DNA of 34,460 bases, from the NCBI GenBank assembly GCA_035529315.1, contig DATKWZ010000047.1, forward strand, positions 1 to 34,460. Direction: 5' to 3'. This document shows positions 16,012-23,335 of this stretch, piece by piece. The position numbers and the translations under genes were made by a program. The stretch is from Anaerolineae bacterium. GTDB taxonomy: Bacteria; Desulfobacterota; Desulfobacteria; Desulfobacterales; ETH-SRB1. Each line of letters begins with the position of its first letter. Position 1 is the stretch's first letter. Below the pieces are notes generated by a model. It ran no database searches. It saw nothing but the letters and a program-made list of their open reading frames with translations, and was not told where the DNA came from.

Positions 16012-17478
16012 TTACTTTATCAGCTTGACAACCAGGAACCCCAGGTCCTTCCGTTTAATCAGAATTTCTATGGGTTCGCCCTTTTTGATTTTTTCGATCT
16101 GACTATGATATTCATCATCGGTATTTATTCCCGCACGGTTTATTTCCTTAATAATATCGCCCGGGGTCAATCCTGCTTCAGAAGCTTTGCTGTTCGGCTT
16201 GATGGCGGCCACGATTATCCCTTTTGATTCTGATGTTATATTAAATTGACGGGCTATTTCCGGCGTTATATTTGATACACGGATTCCGAGTTCATCTTCC
16301 GCCCCTTTTTTTGATTTATCGGCATAGACTTTTGAAGCATCCCTTTTGGCAATCTTTACTTCAACTGTTTTTTCTGCGCCATTATGTAACAGTTTTATTT
16401 TAACAAGTTTTCCAACACCGATGTTTGCGATTATTGTAGTCAGCTCCCGGCCTGTTTCTACCCTCATATTATTAATTTCAAGTATAATATCATTGGGCTT
16501 GATTCCCGCTTTATCGGCAGGGTCACCGGGGAAAACTTCGGCAACAAGAACTCCATTTTCACCTTTAACACCATAATATTTTGCCAGATCTTCGTTAAGA
16601 TCCTGGATGGCCACGCCAAGCCATCCCCGTGTTACCTCTCCGCTTTGCTTAAGCTGCTCAATGATCCCTTTGGCAAGGTTAATCGGGATGGCAAATCCTA
16701 TTCCCTGGCCGCTGGCTATAATGGCTGTGTTTATTCCAATAACCTCTCCTTTTATGTTGACAAGCGGACCTCCACTGTTGCCTGGATTTATTGAAGCATC
16801 TGTCTGTATGAAATCATCATATGGTCCTGATCCGATAACTCGCCCTTTGGCGCTCACAATCCCGGCGGTTATAGTGTGCTCCAGACCAAAAGGGCTGCCT
16901 ATTGCCACAACCCACTGGCCGACCTTCAGCGAGTCTGAATCTCCTATAATGGCAACAGGGAGATCCCGCCGTGATTTGATTTTGATAAGCGCAATGTCCG
17001 TATTGGAATCACGCCCCACAATCTCTGCCTCAAATTCCTTGCCATTATTAAGCTTCACTTTAATCTTGTCAGCGTTTTCAACAACATGATTGTTTGTTAC
17101 AATATAACCGTCTTTATCAATAATGAATCCAGATCCAAGACTTCTCTGTTTGAAATCTCGAGGAGATTGTTCACCAAAAAATTTTTCAAAAAAGTCGTTC
17201 ATGGAATCATCATCGCCAAAAGGACCTTTTGAAAAATGACGGAATACCTGGCTGCCGCCCTTAATGGTTTTAACAGTCCTGATGTTGACTACGGCCGGGC
17301 TGACCGATTCGGCCAGACTGCTGAAGCTTTCAGGCACTGTAAGATAATTGTCTGATTTTGCCTCAGCGTCAGGTTCCTGATAAAAACTTGAAACAAGAAA
17401 AAGCACTACTGTCATGAATGCCATGACAAAAAATGCTTTTCTCCCTGATAGATTTTTTGTCTTTTTAATAAACTTCAT
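16012..17478 (-). CDS. DegP/HtrA-type periplasmic serine protease
   Basis: A 488-residue Do-family protease-chaperone. It starts at ATG 17478 with GAGGA eight bases upstream; an in-frame TTG 15 bases earlier overlaps that ribosome binding site and is rejected. An N-terminal hydrophobic segment (about 14-33, FFVMAFMTVVLFLVSSF) acts as signal peptide or anchor. The trypsin-like domain shows the full triad: His131 in VTNNHVV, Asp161 in SNTDIALI and Ser235 in GNSGGPL. Two PDZ domains follow, at about 270-360 (RGWLGVAIQDLNEDLA) and 385-480 (ELGIRVSNITPEIA). It degrades or refolds misfolded envelope proteins. The region between the signal and the protease domain has the FFEKFFG LA-loop typical of DegP/DegQ/MucD. 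Confidence 0.93.
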   Translation of the reverse strand: MKFIKKTKNLSGRKAFFVMAFMTVVLFLVSSFYQEPDAEAKSDNYLTVPESFSSLAESVSPAVVNIRTVKTIKGGSQVFRHFSKGPFGDDDSMNDFFEKFFGEQSPRDFKQRSLGSGFIIDKDGYIVTNNHVVENADKIKVKLNNGKEFEAEIVGRDSNTDIALIKIKSRRDLPVAIIGDSDSLKVGQWVVAIGSPFGLEHTITAGIVSAKGRVIGSGPYDDFIQTDASINPGNSGGPLVNIKGEVIGINTAIIASGQGIGFAIPINLAKGIIEQLKQSGEVTRGWLGVAIQDLNEDLAKYYGVKGENGVLVAEVFPGDPADKAGIKPNDIILEINNMRVETGRELTTIIANIGVGKLVKIKLLHNGAEKTVEVKIAKRDASKVYADKSKKGAEDELGIRVSNITPEIARQFNITSESKGIIVAAIKPNSKASEAGLTPGDIIKEINRAGINTDDEYHSQIEKIKKGEPIEILIKRKDLGFLVVKLIK

Positions 17479-17507
17479 AAAAATAATCCTCAATTTCTAA
17501 ATTCCAT

Positions 17508-17536
17508 CCGCAGATTCCACAGATTTCCGCAGATTA
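17508..17536. repeat. Short direct repeat in the degP leader spacer
   Basis: CCGCAGATT occurs twice (17508-17516 and 17527-17535), 19 bases apart, around CCACAGATTT. Strings of this CCGCAGATT/CCACAGATT kind are familiar as dispersed intergenic repeats in many bacterial genomes (recollection, not tested). No coding frame runs through it. Confidence 0.4.
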
Positions 17537-17560
17537 GTTAAAGATTCTGTTTGTCAATCC

Positions 17561-17600
17561 AATCATCCACTCGACTACTCGACCATTTCCAACCATTTCC
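17561..17600 (-). repeat. ACTCGACC-type intergenic repeat, copy 4 (short)
   Basis: Contains CCACTCGACTACTCGACCAT and a tandem pair CCATTTCCAACCATTTCC. The core is shared with the copies at 1145-1246, 5464-5500 and 6837-6920. It lies between the DUF1844 gene and the DegP-like gene, and no function is evident. Confidence 0.55.
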
Positions 17601-17618
17601 ACCTTAGTAGCTAAATTG

Positions 17619-18029
17619 TTATCCTTTTTGTTTCACGTAGGTTATCCTCAAATCATAGAGGATATTTTTGAGCATACTCTCTTCTTCCTTTGCTAAATTC
17701 CCACTGGTTTTTTCCTCCAGCATGCTCAAAATATCTATTGTTTGTTTCCCCATCACCAGGTTTTGAACCTTTTTACCTGAGGCAGGATCCTCAATAACGC
17801 CAAGGTGTACTAATGCAGATGCATTCAAAGAAATAATAAAAGTGGCAAAATTTATCACCGGCAGATGGATTTCCGGCTCCTGTTTATCCTTCGGAGCACT
17901 CTCTTTTTGCGCCTGATCTTTAACTTCTTCACTGGAAGATTCCTTCTTATCCTCTATTTCTTGATTCCCTTCAGCAAAAGCCCTGCGGTCTTTAATAATA
18001 AATCCTTTATTGTTATCTTTTTCGGTCAT
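17619..18029 (-). CDS. DUF1844 domain protein
   Basis: A 136-residue soluble protein. The first 60 residues are highly charged and low-complexity (NQEIEDKKESSSEEVKDQAQ). The conserved C-terminal domain starts LPVINFATFIISLNASALVHLG and continues through an amphipathic helix pair (VMGKQTIDILSMLEEKT, LKNILYDLRITYV). This combination is the DUF1844 signature found across deltaproteobacteria and acidobacteria; no biochemical role is established. A strong AAAGGAG lies seven bases before ATG 18029. It sits 50 bases after serA and may be cotranscribed with it. Confidence 0.85.
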   Translation of the reverse strand: MTEKDNNKGFIIKDRRAFAEGNQEIEDKKESSSEEVKDQAQKESAPKDKQEPEIHLPVINFATFIISLNASALVHLGVIEDPASGKKVQNLVMGKQTIDILSMLEEKTSGNLAKEEESMLKNILYDLRITYVKQKG

Positions 18030-18079
18030 ACCTGATCTCCTTTATAAGCAAGCTGTTTTAAAAGTTCCGAGACGTTAAA

Positions 18080-19663
18080 CTAAAGCTCGAAATGTCTTAC
18101 CGAGTTAACCATCTCCAAAGCACTAAGCTTTTCAAGTACTTCCTCCGAAATTGGCGTGTCGGTTCTAAGAAATACAATATTCTTTTCACCATCCTTTTCC
18201 TGACCAACCTGCATCTGGGCGATATTGATGTCATGCTTGCCAAGAACAGATGCAATACTGCCTATAACACCCGGCCTGTCAACATTATTTATCAGGGTCA
18301 GGTGGCCGTATGGGATCATCTCGAGACGGAAATTATCTATTTTTACAACCCTGGCATTTTTTTTGCCAAATATAGTGCCTGCTACAGTGCTTGTCATTTC
18401 CGTAGTAACTACCCGTATAGTAATAAGGTTCTGATAATCCTCAGACTCGGAACTGAAAGTCTCTTTAACCTTAATATCCCTTTCCTTTGCAATAACCGGT
18501 GCATTAACAAAATTCACATTATCCGTAAGCATAGGGGTGAGGAGACCTTTTAACACCGCGGTAGAGACAGGCGACAGATCAATGTCCTGAAAATCCCCTG
18601 TATACTCAATAAGAACCTCCTTTACAGGGCCCCTGGCAAGCTGAGCCTGCAGACAACCCATACGGTCCGCAAGCGACAAAAACGGTCCAAGCTTTATAAG
18701 AAGTTCACCTGTAACAGATGAAACATTCACAGCATTAACAATAGTTCCATTTTTTAGATAGTCAATTATCTGGCCGGCCACTGCAACAGCTACATTTGTC
18801 TGGGCCTCGCGTGTGGAAGCTCCAAGATGTGGGGTGCAAACAAGCCTGTCAAGTGTAAGAAGAGGTGAGTCAACAGGGGGCTCGGTCGCGAAAACATCTA
18901 ATGCCGCCCCTGCAACTTTGCCTGAATTCATGGCATCATATAGATCAGTCTCGTTAATTATACCGCCTCGAGCGCAATTAATAATCATAACCCCTTGTTT
19001 CATCTGCTCAAAGGCCTCCTTATTTATAAAACCGGCTGTATCCTTCAGCTTGGGGACATGCACCGTGATATAATCGGCCTGTTGGTACAATTCAGGCAGA
19101 GAAACACTTTTATAACCGGCCTTTTCAATGCGTTCGGGTGTAATAAATGGATCGTGAACAATTACCTGCATTTTCAGGCCCTGTGCGCGATCAGCTACAA
19201 TGGAGCCGATTTTTCCAAAACCAATAACACCTAAAACCTTTTTGTAAAGCTCTTTTCCCTGCAGTTTTTTCTTGTCCCAGCGTCCGGATTTCAATGATGA
19301 TGTGCCCAGCGGGATGTTGCGTGTTAATGACAGCATCAGAGCAATAGTATGTTCAGCAGTAGTCACAACATTGCCCTCAGGAGTATTCATTACAACAATA
19401 CCCCGTTTTGTGGCCGCCGGTATATCCACATTGTCAAGGCCTATCCCGGCACGACCAATGACTTTAAGCTGTGTCGCTGCTTCGAGAAGATCTTCGGTTA
19501 CCCTGGTAGCGCTACGGATAACCAGGGCGTGATAATTTCCAATAATATTTTTCAGCTCTTCCGGAGATAATCCCACATTGACATCGACTTCGATTCCCTC
19601 GGCATCCTGAAACATTTGAACCCCGATTTCTCCGAGATTATCGCTTACCAAAACTTTCATCAT
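18080..19663 (-). CDS. serA: D-3-phosphoglycerate dehydrogenase (ACT-domain form)
   Basis: A 527-residue enzyme catalysing the first step of serine synthesis, oxidation of 3-phosphoglycerate with NAD+. The N-terminal substrate domain is split around the Rossmann fold, which has VIGFGKIGSIVADRA. The catalytic residues are visible as Arg in NCARGGIINE, Glu in DVFATEPP and His in CTPHLGAS. After residue 315 comes the intervening (ASB) domain of type I long PGDHs. The last 75 residues form an ACT domain (LINNVDRPGVIGSIASVLGKHDINIAQMQVG), which usually mediates serine feedback. AGGAGG seven bases before the first of two adjacent ATGs supports start 19663. Confidence 0.96.
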   Translation of the reverse strand: MMKVLVSDNLGEIGVQMFQDAEGIEVDVNVGLSPEELKNIIGNYHALVIRSATRVTEDLLEAATQLKVIGRAGIGLDNVDIPAATKRGIVVMNTPEGNVVTTAEHTIALMLSLTRNIPLGTSSLKSGRWDKKKLQGKELYKKVLGVIGFGKIGSIVADRAQGLKMQVIVHDPFITPERIEKAGYKSVSLPELYQQADYITVHVPKLKDTAGFINKEAFEQMKQGVMIINCARGGIINETDLYDAMNSGKVAGAALDVFATEPPVDSPLLTLDRLVCTPHLGASTREAQTNVAVAVAGQIIDYLKNGTIVNAVNVSSVTGELLIKLGPFLSLADRMGCLQAQLARGPVKEVLIEYTGDFQDIDLSPVSTAVLKGLLTPMLTDNVNFVNAPVIAKERDIKVKETFSSESEDYQNLITIRVVTTEMTSTVAGTIFGKKNARVVKIDNFRLEMIPYGHLTLINNVDRPGVIGSIASVLGKHDINIAQMQVGQEKDGEKNIVFLRTDTPISEEVLEKLSALEMVNSVRHFEL

Positions 19664-19761
19664 CTTTCCGCCTCCTAATTAATTCCCTCGTATCAGGTGA
19701 GAGAAAATATGTATTTTAAATGCTAAAAAACAATCAGCAGTTATGCTCAGCAAAAAAACTA

Positions 19762-19789
19762 TTGAAACATACAACAAAATAGCTATATT
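19762..19789 (+). promoter_or_regulatory. Probable sigma-70 promoter of the EEP nuclease gene
   Basis: TTGAAA (19762-19767) and TATATT (19784-19789) are 16 bases apart. The start point would be near 19796, placing the hairpin pair at 19801-19839 at the very 5' end of the transcript and leaving an 80-base leader. Confidence 0.42.
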
Positions 19790-19800
19790 ATTTTAAGATT

Positions 19801-19839
19801 CCCCGCAACAAGCTGTGGGGGATGCACTTGCTGTTGCGG
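19801..19839 (+). repeat. Two mutually exclusive hairpins in the leader of the EEP gene
   Basis: Hairpin A pairs CCCCGCA (19801-19807) with TGTGGGG (19814-19820) around a six-base loop. Hairpin B pairs CCGCAACA (19803-19810) perfectly with TGTTGCGG (19832-19839). They share bases 19803-19810, so only one can form. CCCCGC...GCGGGG-type palindromes are also familiar as dispersed intergenic repeats, which is the simpler reading. Confidence 0.45.
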
Positions 19840-19876
19840 TTCACCTTTTTGAGAACCTTTAAACGTATTTTAATAT

Positions 19877-20944
19877 ATGAAAACAACAATTTTATCAATA
19901 TTTGTTATCTTATTTAGTTTTGTCAATTCAATAGAGGCAAAAAACTTTAAGATCGCAAGTTATAATGTGCAAAATCTTTTTGATATTGCCAATAACGGGA
20001 CCGAATATGCCGGGTATATACCGAATACCGATTATGGTTGGAACAGGGATATGCTCGATATTAAGGCTCGTAATATTGCCAGGGTAATAAACGACCTGAA
20101 GGCTGATATTGTTGCATTACAGGAGGTCGAGTCAAAAAAATCTCTTATTTATCTGCGCAGCAGACTAATGGATCTCGGCGTTGATTATCCATATCTTGCA
20201 ATTGCTGATTTAAAGGCCACAACAGTTAAATGTGCTGTAATATCCAAGTTCCCTGTTGTTAAGAAAGAGGAAATAATAGTTGATAATAAATTTGCAAGAA
20301 ATATTTTGAAAGTTACTCTTGATGTTGAAGGTAATCACCTGATTTTGTATGTCAATCACTGGAAATCAAAACAAGACCCTGAAAGCAGCAGAATAGTTTA
20401 TGCTAAAGCGCTTAAGGAGGAGCTTGATAAATTAGAAGATAATGTTGACTTTATTTTAACAGGTGATTTTAATTCAAATTACAATGAATACAAAACCTTT
20501 AGAAATTCTGCTAAATTAAATGATACCGGCGGCATTAGCGGGATTAATCATATTTTAAGAACCAACATGGATTCTGTATTGGTCGATGAAAAGATCCTGC
20601 TGGAACAGACAGATAATGAATATCTGTATAATCTGTGGCTTGAAATCGATAAAAAAAGATGCTGGTCATATAATTTTTTTGGTGATAAAAACAGTCCAGA
20701 CAGTATTATCGTGTCCAAAGGGCTTTATGATGAAAAGGGAATCTCATATATAGATAATTCCTTTGACAAGTTTGACCCTGATTACCTTTTTAAGGGGAAA
20801 GCTATTTATCAATGGCAGAGGGCTAAGAAAGGCAGGGGCAGGCATCTTGGAAAAGGGTACTCGGATCATCTCCCGGTTTTTGCCTGTTTTTCCACAGAGC
20901 CTTTTTTCTTTAAAAAAGATAACCACAAGATACCAGGGCACTAA
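19877..20944 (+). CDS. Secreted endonuclease/exonuclease/phosphatase (EEP) family protein
   Basis: A 355-residue protein with a Sec signal peptide (hydrophobic 4-18, likely cut after SIEA at residue 21), so it acts in the periplasm or outside. The EEP fold is clear: FKIASYNVQNLFD, the metal-binding Glu in VALQEVESKKSL, YVNHWKSK, the catalytic LTGDFNSNYNEY, and SDHLPVFACF at the end. Whether it cuts DNA/RNA or a phosphodiester in a small molecule or lipid cannot be told from sequence. The gene is noticeably AT-rich and uses many AAT/AAA/ATA codons. There is no visible Shine-Dalgarno sequence before ATG 19877. It may be recently acquired (inference). It faces away from serA. Confidence 0.85.
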   Translation: MKTTILSIFVILFSFVNSIEAKNFKIASYNVQNLFDIANNGTEYAGYIPNTDYGWNRDMLDIKARNIARVINDLKADIVALQEVESKKSLIYLRSRLMDLGVDYPYLAIADLKATTVKCAVISKFPVVKKEEIIVDNKFARNILKVTLDVEGNHLILYVNHWKSKQDPESSRIVYAKALKEELDKLEDNVDFILTGDFNSNYNEYKTFRNSAKLNDTGGISGINHILRTNMDSVLVDEKILLEQTDNEYLYNLWLEIDKKRCWSYNFFGDKNSPDSIIVSKGLYDEKGISYIDNSFDKFDPDYLFKGKAIYQWQRAKKGRGRHLGKGYSDHLPVFACFSTEPFFFKKDNHKIPGH

Positions 20945-21042
20945 GGCGCCAAAATTGATGAATTAGTTTTTTTACGAATTCATAAAGATTAGGGCAGTGT
21001 TCTTTTTGTGGCTACCTAAACAGTTACTATAAGGATGAAATA

Positions 21043-21468
21043 ATGTCTGTTGATATTAATATAATCGACTCTTTGAATCTTTTTGAGGATATTTCACATG
21101 CCGAGCTGGAAGAGGTTGCCTCCTTGATGCGCCGGATCAGGGTAACAGAAGGGGAGGTTATAACGCGTCAAGGCAATACGGCTAATAGTATTTTCATTCT
21201 CTTATCAGGTAATTTTATGGTCTTCTTTAAAGAGGGCAGATCATATACTTTACATAATAAGGGTGATATTATAGGATTATCAACACTGATCCTCCCTTTT
21301 TATTATACCGGGACAGCGGTTGCGTTGACAGATGGGGATGTTATATCAATACCCGGACAGGAATTATTGCGTCTTATAGAGAGTAATTCGGCCCTGGGCG
21401 GTAAGATTATGAAAAAAATCAATCAAATTATTTCAGCAAGACAGCCTTTTGTCACAGGGAGGTGTTAA
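21043..21468 (+). CDS. Single-domain cyclic-nucleotide-binding-fold (CNB) protein
   Basis: A 141-residue protein consisting of one CNB domain and nothing else (no DNA-binding helix-turn-helix). The beta-roll is visible from LNLFEDISHAELEEVASLM, GEVITRQGNTANSIFILLSGN to YTLHNKGDIIGL. The phosphate-binding cassette (about 75-94, IIGLSTLILPFYYTGTAVAL) lacks the usual Glu after Gly, and has Thr89-Gly90-Thr91 where Arg-Thr/Ser-Ala should be. Cyclic nucleotide binding is therefore doubtful and the domain may bind another ligand or none. AAGGA lies seven bases before the ATG. The stop abuts the start of the OadG-like gene, which suggests that this protein regulates or assembles with the ion pump encoded next. 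Confidence 0.82.
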   Translation: MSVDINIIDSLNLFEDISHAELEEVASLMRRIRVTEGEVITRQGNTANSIFILLSGNFMVFFKEGRSYTLHNKGDIIGLSTLILPFYYTGTAVALTDGDVISIPGQELLRLIESNSALGGKIMKKINQIISARQPFVTGRC

Positions 21469-21924
21469 TTGTACGGTTTAGATGCAATATCAGCACATAA
21501 CGGCTGGCAGTTGGCTGCTTTAGGGACTTCAATAGTCTTTACAGGGCTTATAATACTTTCTCTTGCTATTTCCCAAATCCATAAAGTTCTTGAATTATGG
21601 GATGAGAGATATGCTTATTATCAACGAATAAAAAAATTTATGCAGATAAAACACAGATCAGAAGCAACTGTGTCTGATCCGGTTTTGCCAAAGAATGTTA
21701 AAGAGTCTGCCCGGCAGTTTAAACTTTTAATTGATCAGATGGGCGAACCGTTTTCGTTGCCAAAGCTTCTTGATTTTTCTAAAAAATGCGGACTCCTGCA
21801 CTCACACTCAAGTGTTAACGATTTACTTCAGGCAAAACTGATAATTCCTGACGGAAATGGCTATTTCTTTTGGAATCATGATGTTGAAAAAAATATTAAA
21901 ATCTCAACGAAGACAAGCTCGTAA
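21469..21924 (+). CDS. OadG-like gamma subunit of a Na+-pump decarboxylase, with extra C-terminal domain
   Basis: A 151-residue protein starting at TTG 21469, set by GGGAGGTG just upstream. One transmembrane helix (about 15-35, LAALGTSIVFTGLIILSLAI) followed by SQIHKVLELW matches the OadG pattern, where the helix is followed by a cytoplasmic linker. OadG normally ends in a short Pro/Ala-rich, zinc-binding tail. Here residues 68-145 instead look like a small folded alpha/beta or winged-helix-type domain (ESARQFKLLIDQMG, LPKLLDFSKKCG, GNGYFFWNHD). The last codons read through a repeat-like hairpin. It abuts the CNB gene and precedes oadB, so a CNB-OadG-OadB membrane complex is inferred. Confidence 0.7.
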   Translation: MYGLDAISAHNGWQLAALGTSIVFTGLIILSLAISQIHKVLELWDERYAYYQRIKKFMQIKHRSEATVSDPVLPKNVKESARQFKLLIDQMGEPFSLPKLLDFSKKCGLLHSHSSVNDLLQAKLIIPDGNGYFFWNHDVEKNIKISTKTSS

Positions 21925-21948
21925 AAAGTCGAAAAACCACTTTTTGCG
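21920..21948 (+). repeat. Hairpin between oadG-like gene end and oadB
   Basis: A ten-base-pair stem (21920-21929 with 21939-21948, one G-T pair) with a nine-base loop spans the stop codon of the OadG-like gene. The string CTCGTAAAAAGTCGAAAAAC resembles a dispersed repeat common at gene ends in sulfate-reducer genomes (recollection). No U-run follows, so it is not a convincing terminator. Confidence 0.45.
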
Positions 21949-21976
21949 AATGAAAGAGAGGAGCAAGATTTAATCA

Positions 21977-23107
21977 ATGGTAAATCTGTTAATAGAATTT
22001 TTGTCCAATACAGGTTTCGCGCTTGCCGGCTATCAGAATATTATAATGATTTTAGTGGGTATTGTGCTTATTTATTTGGGAATAGCAAAAGGTTATGAGC
22101 CGTTTCTTCTGATACCGATCGGTTTTGGTATTTTGATGGGTAATATTCCTGTGATCAGGGATTTTGGACTCGGAATTTATGAAAAGGGCAGTTTTTTAAA
22201 TTACATGTATTATGGCGTTATGCATGATATTTATCCGCCATTAATCTTTTTAGGTGTAGGAGCTCTTACTGATTTTTCTGCAATGCTTGCGCGTCCATCG
22301 TTGATCCTTTTGGGAGCAGCAGCCCAGCTGGGAATTTTTGCAACTTTTTTAGGGGCTCTTGCACTTGGCTTTGCTCCGAATGAGGCTGCATCAATAGGCA
22401 TTATTGGAGGGGCTGACGGGCCTACGGCTATTTTTCTTACAGCCGTGCTTGCTCCGCGGCTGATAGGTCCTATTGCAATCGCAGCTTATTCATACATGGC
22501 GCTGGTCCCTGTAATCCAACCACCCATCATGAGGCTGCTTACCACACGCAAAGAACGGCTTATAAGGATGGAAGAATCTCGCAAGGTTTCAAAGAAAGAA
22601 AAGTTGATTTTTCCCATAGTTGGATTTTTGCTCTGCTGTTTCATAGCTCCGGGCGCGCTTCCTCTTCTCGGCATGCTCTTTTTCGGGAATCTTTTAAAGG
22701 AAAGTATAGTGGCGGAACGTCTTGCCAGGGCAGCCCGCTCTTCTATTATTGATTCAGTAACTATATTGCTGGGCATAGCTGTTGGAGCGAGCACACAGGG
22801 CGATGTTTTTTTGACCGGCAAGTCTATAGGTATTTTTATCCTTGGCGCTTCAGCCTTTGCCGTGGCAACGGCAGCGGGTGTTATCTTCGCAAAATTCATG
22901 AACCTTTTCCTGCGTCAAAAGATAAATCCGCTTATAGGTGCGGCCGGCGTATCGGCTGTTCCTAATTCCGCCCGCGTAGTTCAGATAGTCGGTCAGAAAG
23001 AAGACCCTTCAAATTTTCTTTTGATGCATGCCATGGCTCCAAACATATCAGGTGTTATTGGTTCAGCAATTGCGGCGGCAATTTTATGGAGCTTTTTAGG
23101 TGGCTGA
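21977..23107 (+). CDS. oadB: Sodium-ion-translocating decarboxylase beta subunit (OadB family)
   Basis: A 376-residue polytopic membrane protein with about ten hydrophobic helices. It carries the two functional signatures of OadB/GcdB/MmdB. One is GGADGPTAI with Asp147, equivalent to the essential Asp203 of the Klebsiella protein. The other is NPLIGAAGVSAVPNSAR, with Asn317, Ser326 and Arg333 spaced exactly as Asn373, Ser382 and Arg389. All ion-path residues are kept, so Na+ translocation is plausible. It is about 55 residues shorter than the enterobacterial protein. No carboxyltransferase alpha subunit or biotin carrier is in the window, so the substrate (oxaloacetate, methylmalonyl-CoA or glutaconyl-CoA) is unknown. 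AGAGGAG is 13 bases upstream of the ATG, unusually far. Confidence 0.92.
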   Translation: MVNLLIEFLSNTGFALAGYQNIIMILVGIVLIYLGIAKGYEPFLLIPIGFGILMGNIPVIRDFGLGIYEKGSFLNYMYYGVMHDIYPPLIFLGVGALTDFSAMLARPSLILLGAAAQLGIFATFLGALALGFAPNEAASIGIIGGADGPTAIFLTAVLAPRLIGPIAIAAYSYMALVPVIQPPIMRLLTTRKERLIRMEESRKVSKKEKLIFPIVGFLLCCFIAPGALPLLGMLFFGNLLKESIVAERLARAARSSIIDSVTILLGIAVGASTQGDVFLTGKSIGIFILGASAFAVATAAGVIFAKFMNLFLRQKINPLIGAAGVSAVPNSARVVQIVGQKEDPSNFLLMHAMAPNISGVIGSAIAAAILWSFLGG

Positions 23108-23289
23108 TAAAAGTAAAGTTGTCCCTGAAAAATGCAATACCTTTCCTCAAAGCAACAAATTATTTTTCTTGACTTATATTATGAGTTGAGTTAAAAATTT
23201 TTATTCAATAAATTAAATTACTTCAGCCATTATTACATGTCTTTTTTAATGCCGTAGATATTGAGAGGGCTTTAACTATTATCAACTTA

Positions 23290-23317
23290 TTGACAGTATT
23301 TATTGTAACCTTATAAT
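23290..23317 (+). promoter_or_regulatory. Strong sigma-70 promoter of the hydrogenase genes
   Basis: Perfect TTGACA (23290-23295) and perfect TATAAT (23312-23317) with a 16-base spacer. The expected start point (near 23324) falls within the AAGGAGG ribosome binding site (23324-23330), and the ATG is at 23336. A weaker pair, TTGACT near 23169, lies upstream and would give a normal leader. Confidence 0.6.
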
Positions 23318-23335
23318 AGCATCAAGGAGGTGCCA

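Noticed and set aside
21013..21042. Promoter TTGTGG-16-TATAAG before the CNB gene
   Set aside because: The -10 overlaps the ribosome binding site and would give a start at or after the ATG; the -35 is poor.
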